The notes below the pieces were generated by a model. The model made no database searches. It was not told the origin of the DNA and worked only from the letters and a program-made list of their open reading frames with translations. A stretch of 37,934 nucleotides of DNA from an uncultured Collinsella sp. (lineage in GTDB: Bacteria > Actinomycetota > Coriobacteriia > Coriobacteriales > Coriobacteriaceae), in contig UQPP01000021.1 of NCBI GenBank assembly GCA_900543025.1, positions 1 through 37,934 of the forward strand, written 5' to 3'. Positions 17,629-26,110 of the stretch are shown in pieces. The translations under genes were made by a program, and so were the position numbers. Position 1 is the first letter of the stretch; the number at the start of each line of letters is the position of its first letter.

Positions 17629-18726
17629 GTGCGAAACAACGCATCGCGGGACGAGTATATGCCGCAGCATAGCAGCAGATATGAGACGAAGGGCACGTCT
17701 TCGCGTGACCTTGCCGACGCTCGCGTCCGCGTGACGAAGATTGCCGCCATTGGGATGCTAACATTGGCGATTATTATCCTCGGAATTACCGCCAAAACCT
17801 ACGCGTCGGAGCGAATGGCACACTCAGATGCGTCAACGGTACAGACGCAAAACGAGAAAGTTTCAAAGCCCAAAGCGTCGGCAGATCTCAAGACGAGACT
17901 TTCGAAGGCGGACTTCAACGATATCCCTTCGGGTGATACCGTTCAGACCTTCTCGTTGGTGGATAACAAGACTCCTACCTTGGAGGATGAGAGCCTTGCC
18001 TTGCTCCAGGATGCCCTGAGTCGGGCGCAGGAGCTAGGCGATGTGGGTGTGGTGTTTTACGATTTGTCGAGCGGCAAGGGCGTGACGTATAACGCCGATG
18101 TCGAGGTTTACGGCGCGAGTAGCTACAAGGCACTCTATGCGTTGTACATCTGCGAATCTCTGGTCGAGACGGGTCAGGTCTCACTCGATGATTTCCTTGG
18201 CACCTATGGTGGCTACAACATGGGTTGGCAGACGGTGCGCGACCTGATCGATGCCGCGATCGTTAATTCGGACAACGATTCGTTTATTGCGTTACGCGCG
18301 GCGTTTGACAGTGTCGGTTACGAGGATTGGATTGCCAGTCTTGGCATCGATTACGATACCGCACTCGATCCGATGAGTGATTTTCCCACCTATTGCCCGC
18401 GCACCTCGGCCAAGTTGTGGCGCGAGATGAGCGAGTATTTGAGCCGTGATAGTGAGACGTCGCAATGGCTGTCGGGCCTTTTGGCCTCTACGGCCCGATC
18501 GTTTATTCGTGACGGGATTGCCGACGAGCAGGTTTTGGTGCGCAACAAGGCAGGCTGGATCAGTGAGGATGACTGCTATTCGACATGCGATGCGGGCCTT
18601 ATCGACATCGATGGCCGTACCTATGTCATGAGCATCATGACATCGATGCCGTGGAGCGACCGCTCGAGCGAGGTTACGGCTGCGATTGCAAAGGCTCTGT
18701 TTGATACCCGAGCTGCGCTGGTCTAA
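17629..18726 (+). CDS. Membrane-anchored class A beta-lactamase-like serine hydrolase
   Basis: A 365-residue protein with one membrane segment (about residues 36-57) and an extracytoplasmic linker, then a penicillin-binding/beta-lactamase-like domain. The active-site triad is visible: SxxK at Ser164-Lys167 (ASSYKALYAL), SDN at 214-216 (VNSDNDSF), and Lys307-Ala308-Gly309 (NKAGWI) in place of KTG. The GTG start follows CAGGAG. Such proteins are often annotated as beta-lactamases but may act on peptidoglycan peptides or other substrates; no Glu166-type omega loop can be assigned with confidence, so drug hydrolysis is not claimed. Confidence 0.85.
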   Translation: MRNNASRDEYMPQHSSRYETKGTSSRDLADARVRVTKIAAIGMLTLAIIILGITAKTYASERMAHSDASTVQTQNEKVSKPKASADLKTRLSKADFNDIPSGDTVQTFSLVDNKTPTLEDESLALLQDALSRAQELGDVGVVFYDLSSGKGVTYNADVEVYGASSYKALYALYICESLVETGQVSLDDFLGTYGGYNMGWQTVRDLIDAAIVNSDNDSFIALRAAFDSVGYEDWIASLGIDYDTALDPMSDFPTYCPRTSAKLWREMSEYLSRDSETSQWLSGLLASTARSFIRDGIADEQVLVRNKAGWISEDDCYSTCDAGLIDIDGRTYVMSIMTSMPWSDRSSEVTAAIAKALFDTRAALV

Positions 18727-18804
18727 CGTGTTCGTTTGACGAGGTCAAACCAAATGCTGGTACCATACCGTGGTTGAGAATTTCGAATAGGTTTGGGGAA
18801 TGGC

Positions 18805-19545
18805 ATGGCTACCATCGCGATTATCGGTGCGCTCGAAAAAGAGATCATGCAGATCAAGGAAGAGTTGAGCAACGTTTGCATGGTACAGGAGGCGGGCTTG
18901 AACGTTGTGACCGGCGGGCTCGACGGCCTGTCGATTGTCGCCACGACGGCGGGTATGGGCACGGTAAACGCTGCCGCCGCAACGCAGCACCTCATTAGCA
19001 AGTATGCTCCGCAGGCTGTTGTGTTTTCGGGTATCGCGGGCGGTTTGAACCCCAAGCTCCATATCGACGACGTGGTCATCGGCAAATGCCTGCGCTATCT
19101 GGATACCGATACCGCGCTTATCGCTGAGTCTGCACCGGGGCTCGAGGAGTTTGGCTCGACGCCTGCGCTGGTCGATATTGCCGCCGATGTGCTTTCTGAG
19201 CGTGGCTTTGTTAACGCTTCGACAAATGCGACCGCTTCGAACGAGGGCGCAAAGCAGTTCCTGGTCGGCACGATTGCCACGGGTAACCGCTTTGTGACGG
19301 GCGCCGCTATGCGCAATGATGCCATCGAGGCGACGCATGCCGATTGTGTCGGCATGGAGGGCGCGGCAATTGCCCATGTCGCAACCAAAAATGGTGTCGA
19401 TTGCCTGGTGCTGCGTGCTATCAGCGATAATTGTGACGAGGCGTATGATGCGATTTGCGACCGCGAGTTCGATTTGTTCGAGTATGCGCGTGCCGCAAGC
19501 GATATCACGCTCGATATCGTTCGACGCATTGCCGCTGCGCAATAG
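18805..19545 (+). CDS. mtnN: 5'-methylthioadenosine/S-adenosylhomocysteine nucleosidase
   Basis: A 246-residue cytosolic nucleosidase that removes adenine from methylthioadenosine, S-adenosylhomocysteine and probably 5'-deoxyadenosine, the by-product of radical SAM enzymes such as PflA. Family features are the N-terminal GALEKEI (Glu13 matching catalytic Glu12 of E. coli), TTAGMGTVNAA, GIAGGLNP, the substrate-binding GMEGAAIAHV and the catalytic Asp in RAISDNCDE. The ATG at 18805 lies 6 nt after GGGG; an in-frame TTG four codons upstream is less likely. Confidence 0.92.
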   Translation: MATIAIIGALEKEIMQIKEELSNVCMVQEAGLNVVTGGLDGLSIVATTAGMGTVNAAAATQHLISKYAPQAVVFSGIAGGLNPKLHIDDVVIGKCLRYLDTDTALIAESAPGLEEFGSTPALVDIAADVLSERGFVNASTNATASNEGAKQFLVGTIATGNRFVTGAAMRNDAIEATHADCVGMEGAAIAHVATKNGVDCLVLRAISDNCDEAYDAICDREFDLFEYARAASDITLDIVRRIAAAQ

Positions 19546-19582
19546 CGCTTTTTTTGTAAGAACCTACGACCAAGGAGTGTCC

Positions 19583-20173
19583 ATGGCCGATTCCATTAAC
19601 TACCAGCTTGCCAAGTTCGTCGCCAGCTACGGCAAGGTTTCGCAGATCCCCGAGTCCACCTGTCCCGAGGTGAGCTTCGTTGGCCGCTCAAATGTGGGCA
19701 AGTCGTCCATTATGAACAAGCTCTTTGGCCGCAAGAACCTGGTGAAGGTTTCGAGCACGCCGGGCAAGACGAGCAACATCAATTTCTTCGAGGCCGACGA
19801 CGTGCACTTTGTGGACCTGCCGGGCTATGGTTTCGCCCGTCGTTCCAAGGCCGAGCGCGACCGCTGGGCCGAGCTCATCGGCGACTTCTTCGACTCCGAG
19901 CGCAGCTTTAACTTGGTTGTGTCGCTAGTGGACATTCGCCATGACCCCAGTAAGCTCGACCATGACATGATCGACTACCTGCAGGGCAACGAGTTCAACT
20001 TTATCGTCTGCCTCACCAAGGCCGACAAGCTCAGCCGCACCCAGCAGGCCCGCCAGGCAGCTGCCATCAAAAAGCAACTCAACGTCCCGGCCGAGAACGT
20101 GATCATCACAAGCTCCCAGACCGGCACCGGCATCGACGAACTCAAGCGCCGCATCGCCGAGGCTTGCCTCTAG
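19583..20173 (+). CDS. engB: Ribosome-assembly GTPase EngB/YsxC
   Basis: A 196-residue single-domain GTPase of the TrmE-Era-EngA-EngB group, needed for late large-subunit ribosome assembly. G1 is GRSNVGKSS (34-42), the G2 threonine lies in the STPGKTSNINFF region, G3 is DLPGYG (78-83), G4 is TKAD near residue 145, and G5-like SSQTG follows near 175. The start is fixed by CAAGGAG six nt upstream. It lies 37 bp after mtnN and may share its transcript. It converges on thrB, with hairpin element copy 2 between. Confidence 0.95.
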   Translation: MADSINYQLAKFVASYGKVSQIPESTCPEVSFVGRSNVGKSSIMNKLFGRKNLVKVSSTPGKTSNINFFEADDVHFVDLPGYGFARRSKAERDRWAELIGDFFDSERSFNLVVSLVDIRHDPSKLDHDMIDYLQGNEFNFIVCLTKADKLSRTQQARQAAAIKKQLNVPAENVIITSSQTGTGIDELKRRIAEACL

Positions 20174-20233
20174 TAAGTGCCCCTATCAATAAAATGCAGA
20201 ACATCAGCCCGGCGACTTTCCAGAGCGTAGGTC

Positions 20234-20416
20234 CCTGTAGCCGCCGCCGGCGAAGTTAACATAGGGGAGGCCAGGGGCTTTGCCCCCAAATCTTTCCGCA
20301 GGACGGCAGGACCCCCGCCGCACGAAGTGCGCAGCGGGGGTCCTGCCATGTCCGAGGACGATTTGGGGGCAAAGCCCCTGGCCTCCCCGGCGGGTATACG
20401 GGACGGCGACTACAGG
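20234..20416 (-). repeat. Stop-codon-anchored hairpin element, copy 2 (downstream of thrB)
   Basis: Perfect 29-bp arms (20264-20292, 20360-20388) flank a 67-nt core. Read in thrB sense, it carries the same GTCCTCGGACATG and CGTCCTGCGGAAA ends and an inner GC hairpin as copy 1. Outside the arms, CCTGTAGCCGCCG (20234-20246) pairs with CGGCGACTACAGG (20404-20416), 12 of 13 plus a G-U pair in the thrB transcript. The latter includes the thrB stop codon (20410-20412). It lies between convergent engB and thrB and may act on both transcripts. Confidence 0.8.
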
Positions 20417-21291
20417 TATTCGATCTGGGCGCCTTCCGTGTCGCATGTCAGAATATGCGTATCACACTTAGGGAACTGCTCGCGCAGCTTGACCTGCAGG
20501 AACTTTGCCACGATGGTGTCGTCGGTCACAGCCATAAGGGTCGAGCCCGATCCGCTGATCCAGATGGTCTTGGCGCCGCCGTTAAGGCAGGTGTCGCGCA
20601 CGGCGTTGTAGTCGGGAATCAGACGGCGACGATAGGGTTCCTGGATGCGGTCGTCATTGGCGGCGGCAATCAGGTCGAGGTTGCCGGACTCAAGACCGCG
20701 CGTCATGCCGGCGATGCGGCCCATCTGCCATACGGCGGTGGAGAGCGGAACCTCCTGCGGCACGACCTTGCGCGCCTCGCTCGTATGCACCTCGTAGGGC
20801 GGAATCACGGTAATAAAACGCAAGCGATCGCTCACCTCGTAGCGCAGGCACTGGGGGAGCGAATCGGTCGGCGTAAAGGAGCAGACGGCGCCGCCCAGGA
20901 TAGCGGGGGCGACGTTATCGGGATGGCCCTCGACCTCGGTGGCAATGCGGACGAGCTCGGCACGGTCGACGGTGTGGCCTGTCAGCGCGGCGGCGGCCAT
21001 AATGCCGGCGACGACACAGGTGGAGCTGGAGCCCAGGCCGCGGGCGACGGGAACGTCAGTCTGAATGTCGATGGCGACGGGGAAGGCCGGCTCGCCCCAT
21101 GCGGCCAGTGCATCGACAAAGCTAACGTAGACCAGGTTGTTCTCGTTTTGGAATTCCTCGGGGCAGCCCGTGATGGTGAGCTTGTCGGCGCGCTCGAAGG
21201 TGAAGTGCGAGTAGAGGCTAACGGCCATGCCGAGGGTGTCGTAGCCAATGCCTAGGTTCGCGCTGGTGGCGGGGACGGTGATTTTGATCAT
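20410..21291 (-). CDS. thrB: Homoserine kinase (GHMP family)
   Basis: A 293-residue enzyme that phosphorylates L-homoserine to O-phosphohomoserine, the substrate of the adjacent threonine synthase. It shows the GHMP-kinase N terminus VPATSANLGIGYDTLG, the ATP-binding PVARGLGSSSTCVVAG near residue 85, EGHPDNVAPA near 140, and a late GGAKTIWISGSGSTLMA. The ATG follows CAGGAG by 6 nt. It lies downstream of thrC on the same strand but is separated from it by a terminator and a nested hairpin, so it may have its own promoter or receive only readthrough. Confidence 0.95.
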   Translation of the reverse strand: MIKITVPATSANLGIGYDTLGMAVSLYSHFTFERADKLTITGCPEEFQNENNLVYVSFVDALAAWGEPAFPVAIDIQTDVPVARGLGSSSTCVVAGIMAAAALTGHTVDRAELVRIATEVEGHPDNVAPAILGGAVCSFTPTDSLPQCLRYEVSDRLRFITVIPPYEVHTSEARKVVPQEVPLSTAVWQMGRIAGMTRGLESGNLDLIAAANDDRIQEPYRRRLIPDYNAVRDTCLNGGAKTIWISGSGSTLMAVTDDTIVAKFLQVKLREQFPKCDTHILTCDTEGAQIEYL

Positions 21292-21306
21292 GGGAATCTC
21301 CTGGGC

Positions 21307-21412
21307 GGTCTGCCTGTTTAGTTCGCTGCTCGGGCAGTCCTGGCTCGCTCGGAAAGCACATTAAGTGCTTTCCGGCTCGTGCGGAACTCGCGACGAACTA
21401 AACAGGCAGACC
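21307..21412 (-). repeat. Nested hairpin element between thrC and thrB
   Basis: Outer perfect 19-bp arms (21307-21325 and 21394-21412) surround a core with a perfect inner 10-bp hairpin, CGGAAAGCAC-ATTAA-GTGCTTTCCG (21350-21374). The plan, with perfect outer arms, an asymmetric core and an inner hairpin, is like the 9257/20234/33744 family, but the core sequence differs. It ends 15 bp before the thrB start, so it could control thrB translation. Confidence 0.6.
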
Positions 21413-21450
21413 CGCATGTCAGCTCGTCATTATCCCGGTGAGTATCTGAT

Positions 21451-21480
21451 AAAAGAAGGTGCGCCGGCTTTCGCCGGCGC
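21451..21480 (-). terminator. Terminator of thrC
   Basis: GCGCCGGC-TTTC-GCCGGCGC (8-bp stem, GAAA loop in transcript sense) lies 11 nt after the thrC stop and is followed on the minus strand by ACCTTCTTTT, a U-rich tail. Confidence 0.75.
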
Positions 21481-21491
21481 CTAGTAAGGGT

Positions 21492-23009
21492 TTAGTTGGT
21501 AGCCATCTTTTTTGCAGCCTGCTCTACGTAGTTGGCCATGTCGGCTACGTCGCAGACGTCTTCGAAGCGGACGGGCTTGGACTCGAGCTCGGCGAGCTGG
21601 ACCGGGGCAACCGTGTTGGTTGCCTGCTCGAGCACGCGCATGGCCTCAAAGTCGTCCTCGGGAACGTCGAGGCCCAGGGCGCCGCAGCAGGCGCGCGGGA
21701 ACTTGTAGGGGCTGGCGGTCGAAAGCAGCACGCGGGCCTTGGCGCCCTCGGCGGGAGCGACCTGCTCAAAGACGTGATAGCCGCAGGCGGTGTGCGGGTC
21801 GATCACGTAGCCGTTCGCGTCCCAGCAGCTCTTGATGGCAGTGCGTACCTCGTCCTCGCTGGCCCAACCGCAGCCAAAGACGCTCTGAATCTTTGCCAGC
21901 AGGTCGGCGGGAACTTCGTAGCGACCAGTCCGCGCCAGCTGCTCCATAAGGCCGGCAACGAGCTCACAGTCGCCATCGGACAGGAAGTAGAGCATGCGCT
22001 CCAGGTTAGAGCTGATGAGGATGTCCATCGAAGGCGAGATGGTCGTGAAGAACGGGCGGTTGCGGTCGTAGACGCCGGTGCTCAGGAAGTCAGCCAGCAC
22101 GTTGTTCTTGTCGCTCGCGACGATGAGCTTGGCGACGGGCAGACCCATGCGCTTGGCATAGTAACCGGCCAGGATATCGCCAAAGTTGCCGGTCGGTACG
22201 CAGAACTCCACGGCATCGCCAGCCTTGATGGCGCCGGCGCGCAACAGCTGCGCATAGGCGGCAAAGTAGTAGACGACCTGCGGTACCAGACGGCCGACGT
22301 TGATGGAGTTGGCGCTCGAAAGCACCGTGCCTGCGGCCTCCAGACGCTCGGCAAGCTCCTTATCGGCAAAGATGCGCTTGACGGCGCTCTGGGCGTCGTC
22401 AAAGTTGCCGCGGATGCCGCAGACGGCGACGTTATCGCCCTCCTGTGTGGACATCTGCAGATTCTGCACGCGGCTGACTTTGCCCTCGGGATAAAAGACG
22501 GTGATGCCCGTGCCCGGGGCGTCGGCAAAGCCGGCGAGTGCCGCCTTGCCTGTGTCGCCCGACGTGGCGGTGACGATCATGATGCGCTCGGCGCCGCCGT
22601 CCTTGGCGGAGGTTCGGGCCATCAGGCGGGGGAGCATCTGCAGAGCGACGTCCTTAAAGGCGCTCGTCGGACCGCCAAAGAGCTCCATCACATAGGTTTG
22701 AGGAGCGTCGGTGCCCGGCGCTGCGTCGAGTTTGACGAGTGGCGTGACCTCATCACTTGCAAACGTACCGCGGTAAGCCTCATTCACACAGGCCGAAATT
22801 TCTTCGTCCGTGTAATCGTTCAGTAACATTCCCAACACATTTTGAGCGATTTCAAAGTACGATTTATCTGCAAGCGAGCTGATATCGACCTGCTGGGTGC
22901 CAAGCTCGTCCGAGACAAACAAACCCCCGTCGGGAGCTATGCCGGTGCGGATTGCCACCTTACTTGAGCATGATAAAGTGCGTCCTCGTGTACTATGATA
23001 AGTTCCCAT
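21492..23009 (-). CDS. thrC: Threonine synthase
   Basis: A 505-residue pyridoxal-phosphate enzyme that converts O-phosphohomoserine to threonine. The long (yeast/E. coli-like) form is recognised by the N-terminal YHSTRG, APDGGLFV, the cofactor lysine in SAFKDVALQML, the TATSGDTGKAAL glycine loop, NSINVGRLVPQ and CVPTGNFGDILAGYYAKRMG. The start MGTYHSTRG is preferred: it has GAGGAG 10 nt upstream and matches relatives, whereas the ATG at 23054 has no ribosome-binding site. It diverges from aspartokinase with 103 bp between the starts. Confidence 0.95.
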   Translation of the reverse strand: MGTYHSTRGRTLSCSSKVAIRTGIAPDGGLFVSDELGTQQVDISSLADKSYFEIAQNVLGMLLNDYTDEEISACVNEAYRGTFASDEVTPLVKLDAAPGTDAPQTYVMELFGGPTSAFKDVALQMLPRLMARTSAKDGGAERIMIVTATSGDTGKAALAGFADAPGTGITVFYPEGKVSRVQNLQMSTQEGDNVAVCGIRGNFDDAQSAVKRIFADKELAERLEAAGTVLSSANSINVGRLVPQVVYYFAAYAQLLRAGAIKAGDAVEFCVPTGNFGDILAGYYAKRMGLPVAKLIVASDKNNVLADFLSTGVYDRNRPFFTTISPSMDILISSNLERMLYFLSDGDCELVAGLMEQLARTGRYEVPADLLAKIQSVFGCGWASEDEVRTAIKSCWDANGYVIDPHTACGYHVFEQVAPAEGAKARVLLSTASPYKFPRACCGALGLDVPEDDFEAMRVLEQATNTVAPVQLAELESKPVRFEDVCDVADMANYVEQAAKKMATN

Positions 23010-23112
23010 ATAACACTGCTCCTCGGATGCCTTGGTCCCAATCGGTGAAACCATGGTATCAGAGCGCGCAAAACAGGTTTGCAGAGGCTTTTAGAAAGGT
23101 AACCTCCACGCC

Positions 23113-24501
23113 ATGATAAAAATTGCCAAGTTTGGCGGCTCGTCGGTCGCCGACGCCGAACACTTCAAGAAGATCAAGGCCATCGTCGATGCCGACCCTG
23201 CCCGCCGTTTTGTGGTGGTTTCCGCCTGCGGTCGCCGCTTTAAGGGCGACACCAAGGTGACCGACCTGCTCTACCTGGTTAACGCGCACGTTAAGTACCA
23301 CGTGTCGTGCGAGGAGCTACTCGAGGACATTGGCCAGCGCTACTTTGATATCGCTGACGAGCTGGAACTCACCTATCCCATCCGCGAAGAGTTTGCGGCC
23401 TTTGCCGAGCGCGCCCGCTCGGGCGGCTACTCCACCGAGGAGCTCGTGAGCCGCGGCGAGTACTTCACCGCTCGCCTGATGGCCGAGTATCTGGGCCTGC
23501 CGTTCCTGGATGCTGCGACGGTCGTTGCGTTCCATCACGACGGTACGCTCAGCATGAACCGCACCTCCGAGCTGGTGCAGGAGTACGGTCAGCAGGGCGG
23601 CTTTGTTATGCCCGGTTTCTACGGCGCGACGCGTGAGGGCCAGATCAAGCTGCTCGATCGTGGCGGCGGCGATATCTCGGGCTCGATTTTGGCTAAGTGC
23701 CTGGGCGCCGACCTGTACGAGAACTGGACCGACGTCTCGGGTTTCTATTCTGCGGATCCGCGTATTGTTCCGGAGGCTCAGCCCATTGCGCGCGTTACCT
23801 ACGAGGAGCTGCGCGAGCTTTCGTACATGGGCGCAAGCGTCCTGCACGAGGAAGCCGTGTTCCCCGTGCGCGAGGCAGGCATTCCGCTGGTCATCAAGAA
23901 CACCAATGCGCCGCAGGACCCCGGCACCATCATTAGCGAGACGGCTGATGAAGGCGAGGCGGAGCCCATCATTACCGGCGTGACCGGCAAGCGCGGTTTT
24001 GTCGCCATCAACGTCGCCCGCGACCGCACCAAGCCCCGCGTCGGCTTTATGCGCCGTGCGCTTTCGGTGTTCGAGCGCTATGACGTTTCCGTCGAGCACA
24101 TGCCCACCGGTGTCGACCGCTTTGGCGCCGTGGTGCAGGAGCAGGACGTTCACGATTCACTGTACTCGCTTGTGAGCGACATTCAGCAGGAGGTCGAGCC
24201 GCTCGAGATCGAGGTTGTCGAGGGCCTGGCGCTCATCGCTACCGTCGGCCGTAACCTGCGCGGCCGCGCAGGTATCTCGGGCCATCTGTTTGGTATGCTT
24301 GGCCAGGCCGGCGTGAGCGTGCGTATGATTTCGCAGAGCTGCGACGAGATCAACATCATTATCGGTGTCGAGGAGAAGGACTTCGACCTGGCGATTCGGA
24401 CCATTTACCGTGCCTTCTCCGATGAGAACGGCATTGTGAAGGTCTCCGATCTGGAGGCTCCTGCGCCGGTCGATCCCGCTCTGGCTGCGCTCAAAAAGTA
24501 G
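23113..24501 (+). CDS. lysC: Aspartokinase (monofunctional, with two ACT domains)
   Basis: A 462-residue enzyme that phosphorylates aspartate, the first step towards lysine, threonine and methionine. The kinase domain starts IAKFGGSSVADAEHF and contains VVVSACGRR, VSRGEYFTARLMAEYLG, GFYGATREG and LLDRGGGDISGSILAKCLGAD. The last 160 residues form paired ACT domains (ITGVTGKRGFVAINVAR and ALIATVGRNLRGRAGISG), which usually bind the amino-acid end product for feedback control. No homoserine dehydrogenase domain is fused. An AGAAAGGTAACC region upstream gives a fair ribosome site. The gene symbol could equally be ask or thrA-like; which product inhibits it cannot be read here. Confidence 0.93.
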   Translation: MIKIAKFGGSSVADAEHFKKIKAIVDADPARRFVVVSACGRRFKGDTKVTDLLYLVNAHVKYHVSCEELLEDIGQRYFDIADELELTYPIREEFAAFAERARSGGYSTEELVSRGEYFTARLMAEYLGLPFLDAATVVAFHHDGTLSMNRTSELVQEYGQQGGFVMPGFYGATREGQIKLLDRGGGDISGSILAKCLGADLYENWTDVSGFYSADPRIVPEAQPIARVTYEELRELSYMGASVLHEEAVFPVREAGIPLVIKNTNAPQDPGTIISETADEGEAEPIITGVTGKRGFVAINVARDRTKPRVGFMRRALSVFERYDVSVEHMPTGVDRFGAVVQEQDVHDSLYSLVSDIQQEVEPLEIEVVEGLALIATVGRNLRGRAGISGHLFGMLGQAGVSVRMISQSCDEINIIIGVEEKDFDLAIRTIYRAFSDENGIVKVSDLEAPAPVDPALAALKK

Positions 24502-24509
24502 CGACTGCT

Positions 24510-24600
24510 CGGTAGATTTTTGGGTCATGTTTCAAAAATCTACGGCGGGGCGTTTCGTTTCGGTTTCGTTTCGACGGGGCGGGTTTCGTGCCCGCCCCGT
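24510..24600 (+). terminator. Two hairpins after aspartokinase
   Basis: The first, GTAGATTTTTG/CAAAAATCTAC (24512-24522, 24533-24543), has a GGTCATGTTT loop and resembles the segment at 6388-6406. The second, ACGGGGCGGG/CCCGCCCCGT (24574-24583, 24591-24600), is followed by TCTTGT and is the better terminator. They separate aspartokinase from asd, which probably has its own promoter. Confidence 0.6.
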
Positions 24601-24674
24601 TCTTGTATACACTGGCAACAATAATTGGCCTGCTCGGCGTGCGGGCAAAAGCCACAACCTTTAAAGGGGGAAGC

Positions 24675-25700
24675 ATGAAACAGTACACGGTTGCTATTTT
24701 GGGCGCGACGGGAGCCGTGGGCACCCAGATGCTCGAGTGCCTCAACGAGCAGGAGTTCCCGGTCGGTAAGCTCAAGCTGCTGGCGAGTGCACGCTCCGCG
24801 GGCAAGACCGTTGAGTTCCGCGGCGAGCAGGTTGTGATTGAAGAGGCTTGCCCCGAGGCCTTTGAGGGCTGCGACATCGTACTCGGCGCTGCCGGCGACG
24901 ATATCGCCAAGGAGCTGCTGCCCGAGGCCGTCAAGCGCGGCGCCGTCGTGGTCGACAACAGCCATGCCTTCCGCATGGATCCCGAGGTGCCGCTGGTCGT
25001 GCCCGAGATCAATGCCGACGATATCAAGTGGCATCACGGCCTTATCGCCAACCCCAACTGCGCGACCATCATCGGCCTGGTTCCCACGTGGCCGCTGCAT
25101 CAGCTCGCCGGCGTGAAGCGCATGATCGTCTCCACGTATCAGGCGGCTTCGGGTGCCGGCGCTCCCGGTATGGCCGAGCTCGAGGCTCAGCTGGCTGCTC
25201 TGGGCCGTGGCGAGGAGATTCCCGAGCCGCGTGCATTTGCCGCCCAGCTGGCGAGCAACCTGATTCCGCAGATTGGCGGCGTCAAGGAAGAGGGCTTTAC
25301 CTCCGAGGAGATGAAGTTGCAAAACGAGGGCCGCAAGATCATGCATCTGCCCGAGCTGCGCGTGAACTGCACCTGTGTGCGCGTGCCCGTGCTGCGCTCG
25401 CACTCCGAGAGCATTACGCTCGAGTTCGAGCGTGACATCACGGTCGAGGAGGCTCGTGCTGCGCTGGCTGCCGCTCCGGGCGTGAAGCTGGTTGACGACA
25501 TGAGTGCCGATGATGCGCACGATCGCTTCCCCATGCCGATGGATACGTCCGACCAGGACCTGATCTGGGTCGGTCGCGTGCGCCGCGACATCTCGAACCC
25601 CGAGGCTGCGCGCGGCATCACCTTCTGGTGCTGCGGCGACCAAATCCGTAAGGGCGCGGCAACCAACGCCGTCCAGATCGCTAAGCTGCTCTGCGAGTAG
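24675..25700 (+). CDS. asd: Aspartate-semialdehyde dehydrogenase
   Basis: A 341-residue NADPH-dependent enzyme that reduces aspartyl phosphate to aspartate semialdehyde, the branch point to lysine and threonine. The N-terminal nucleotide-binding loop is ILGATGAVGTQML; the catalytic Cys129 lies in ANPNCATI; the QAASGAGAPGM segment and the catalytic His in VPVLRSHSESI are present. The ATG follows AAAGGGGGAA. It lies in line with aspartokinase, 173 bp downstream. It is the common short form of the family. Confidence 0.96.
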   Translation: MKQYTVAILGATGAVGTQMLECLNEQEFPVGKLKLLASARSAGKTVEFRGEQVVIEEACPEAFEGCDIVLGAAGDDIAKELLPEAVKRGAVVVDNSHAFRMDPEVPLVVPEINADDIKWHHGLIANPNCATIIGLVPTWPLHQLAGVKRMIVSTYQAASGAGAPGMAELEAQLAALGRGEEIPEPRAFAAQLASNLIPQIGGVKEEGFTSEEMKLQNEGRKIMHLPELRVNCTCVRVPVLRSHSESITLEFERDITVEEARAALAAAPGVKLVDDMSADDAHDRFPMPMDTSDQDLIWVGRVRRDISNPEAARGITFWCCGDQIRKGAATNAVQIAKLLCE

Positions 25701-25718
25701 TGTGACCTGTCCGGCGGT

Positions 25719-25837
25719 GGCCGGGCTTGGTTTTCAGAACACTCCGCAGACCAGTGTGGCGCCTTGTCCTGCTCCTTCGGAGCCGCGGACAAGGCGCCAC
25801 ACTGGTCTGCGGAGTGTTCTGAAAACCAAGCCCGGCC
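25719..25837 (+). repeat. Perfect 51-bp palindrome downstream of asd
   Basis: Arms 25719-25769 and 25787-25837 are perfect reverse complements over 51 bp. The 17-nt loop contains CTCC-TTC-GGAG. It begins 18 nt after the asd stop. So long a perfect stem is more than an intrinsic terminator needs. It shares the general plan of the other 3'-end hairpins here but no obvious core sequence. Confidence 0.85.
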
Positions 25838-25953
25838 CCCGCCTGCGGTGACGCTGCTGCGAGCGGCCTGCGATGGGGCCGTTGTTGGTTGGGGCCGCTG
25901 GGCTGATGTGAGGGCACGTGGCCGCTGCGGGCCCTGGTCCCGGCGGTGGCCTC

Positions 25954-26100
25954 GGCGCTTTGCGCCTGCCGCCTTGGGGGACTGTGGGGCGCGGCCGGCA
26001 GCTGCGGCGCGTTGCGCCTGCTGCCTGGGGTGACTGTGGGGCCGTGACGGCAGCCGCGGCGCTGTCGCGCCTGCTGCCTGGGGCGACTTTGGGGTTGGGG
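25954..26100. repeat. 52-bp tandem repeat, about 2.8 copies
   Basis: Units start at 25954, 26006 and 26058 with the shared frame GGCGC-n-GCGCC-TGC-n-GCC-TGGGG, then GACT-n-TGGGG. The period is exactly 52 bp; copies differ at scattered positions. Each unit contains a small GGCGC/GCGCC hairpin. The third copy is cut short just before the inverted-repeat unit at 26111. Confidence 0.7.
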
Positions 26101-26110
26101 TGAATCGGGG

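Noticed and set aside
21292..21491. T-box or threonine riboswitch before thrB
   Set aside because: The hairpins present do not contain a T-box sequence or specifier loop, and the perfect palindromic arms point to a repeat element.
25719..25837. Palindrome as a replication origin or phage attachment site
   Set aside because: There are no DnaA boxes, no integrase and no tRNA nearby; a 3'-end hairpin after asd is simpler.
25954..26100. Tandem repeat as a CRISPR array
   Set aside because: The units are contiguous 52-bp copies without unique spacers, and no cas genes are present.
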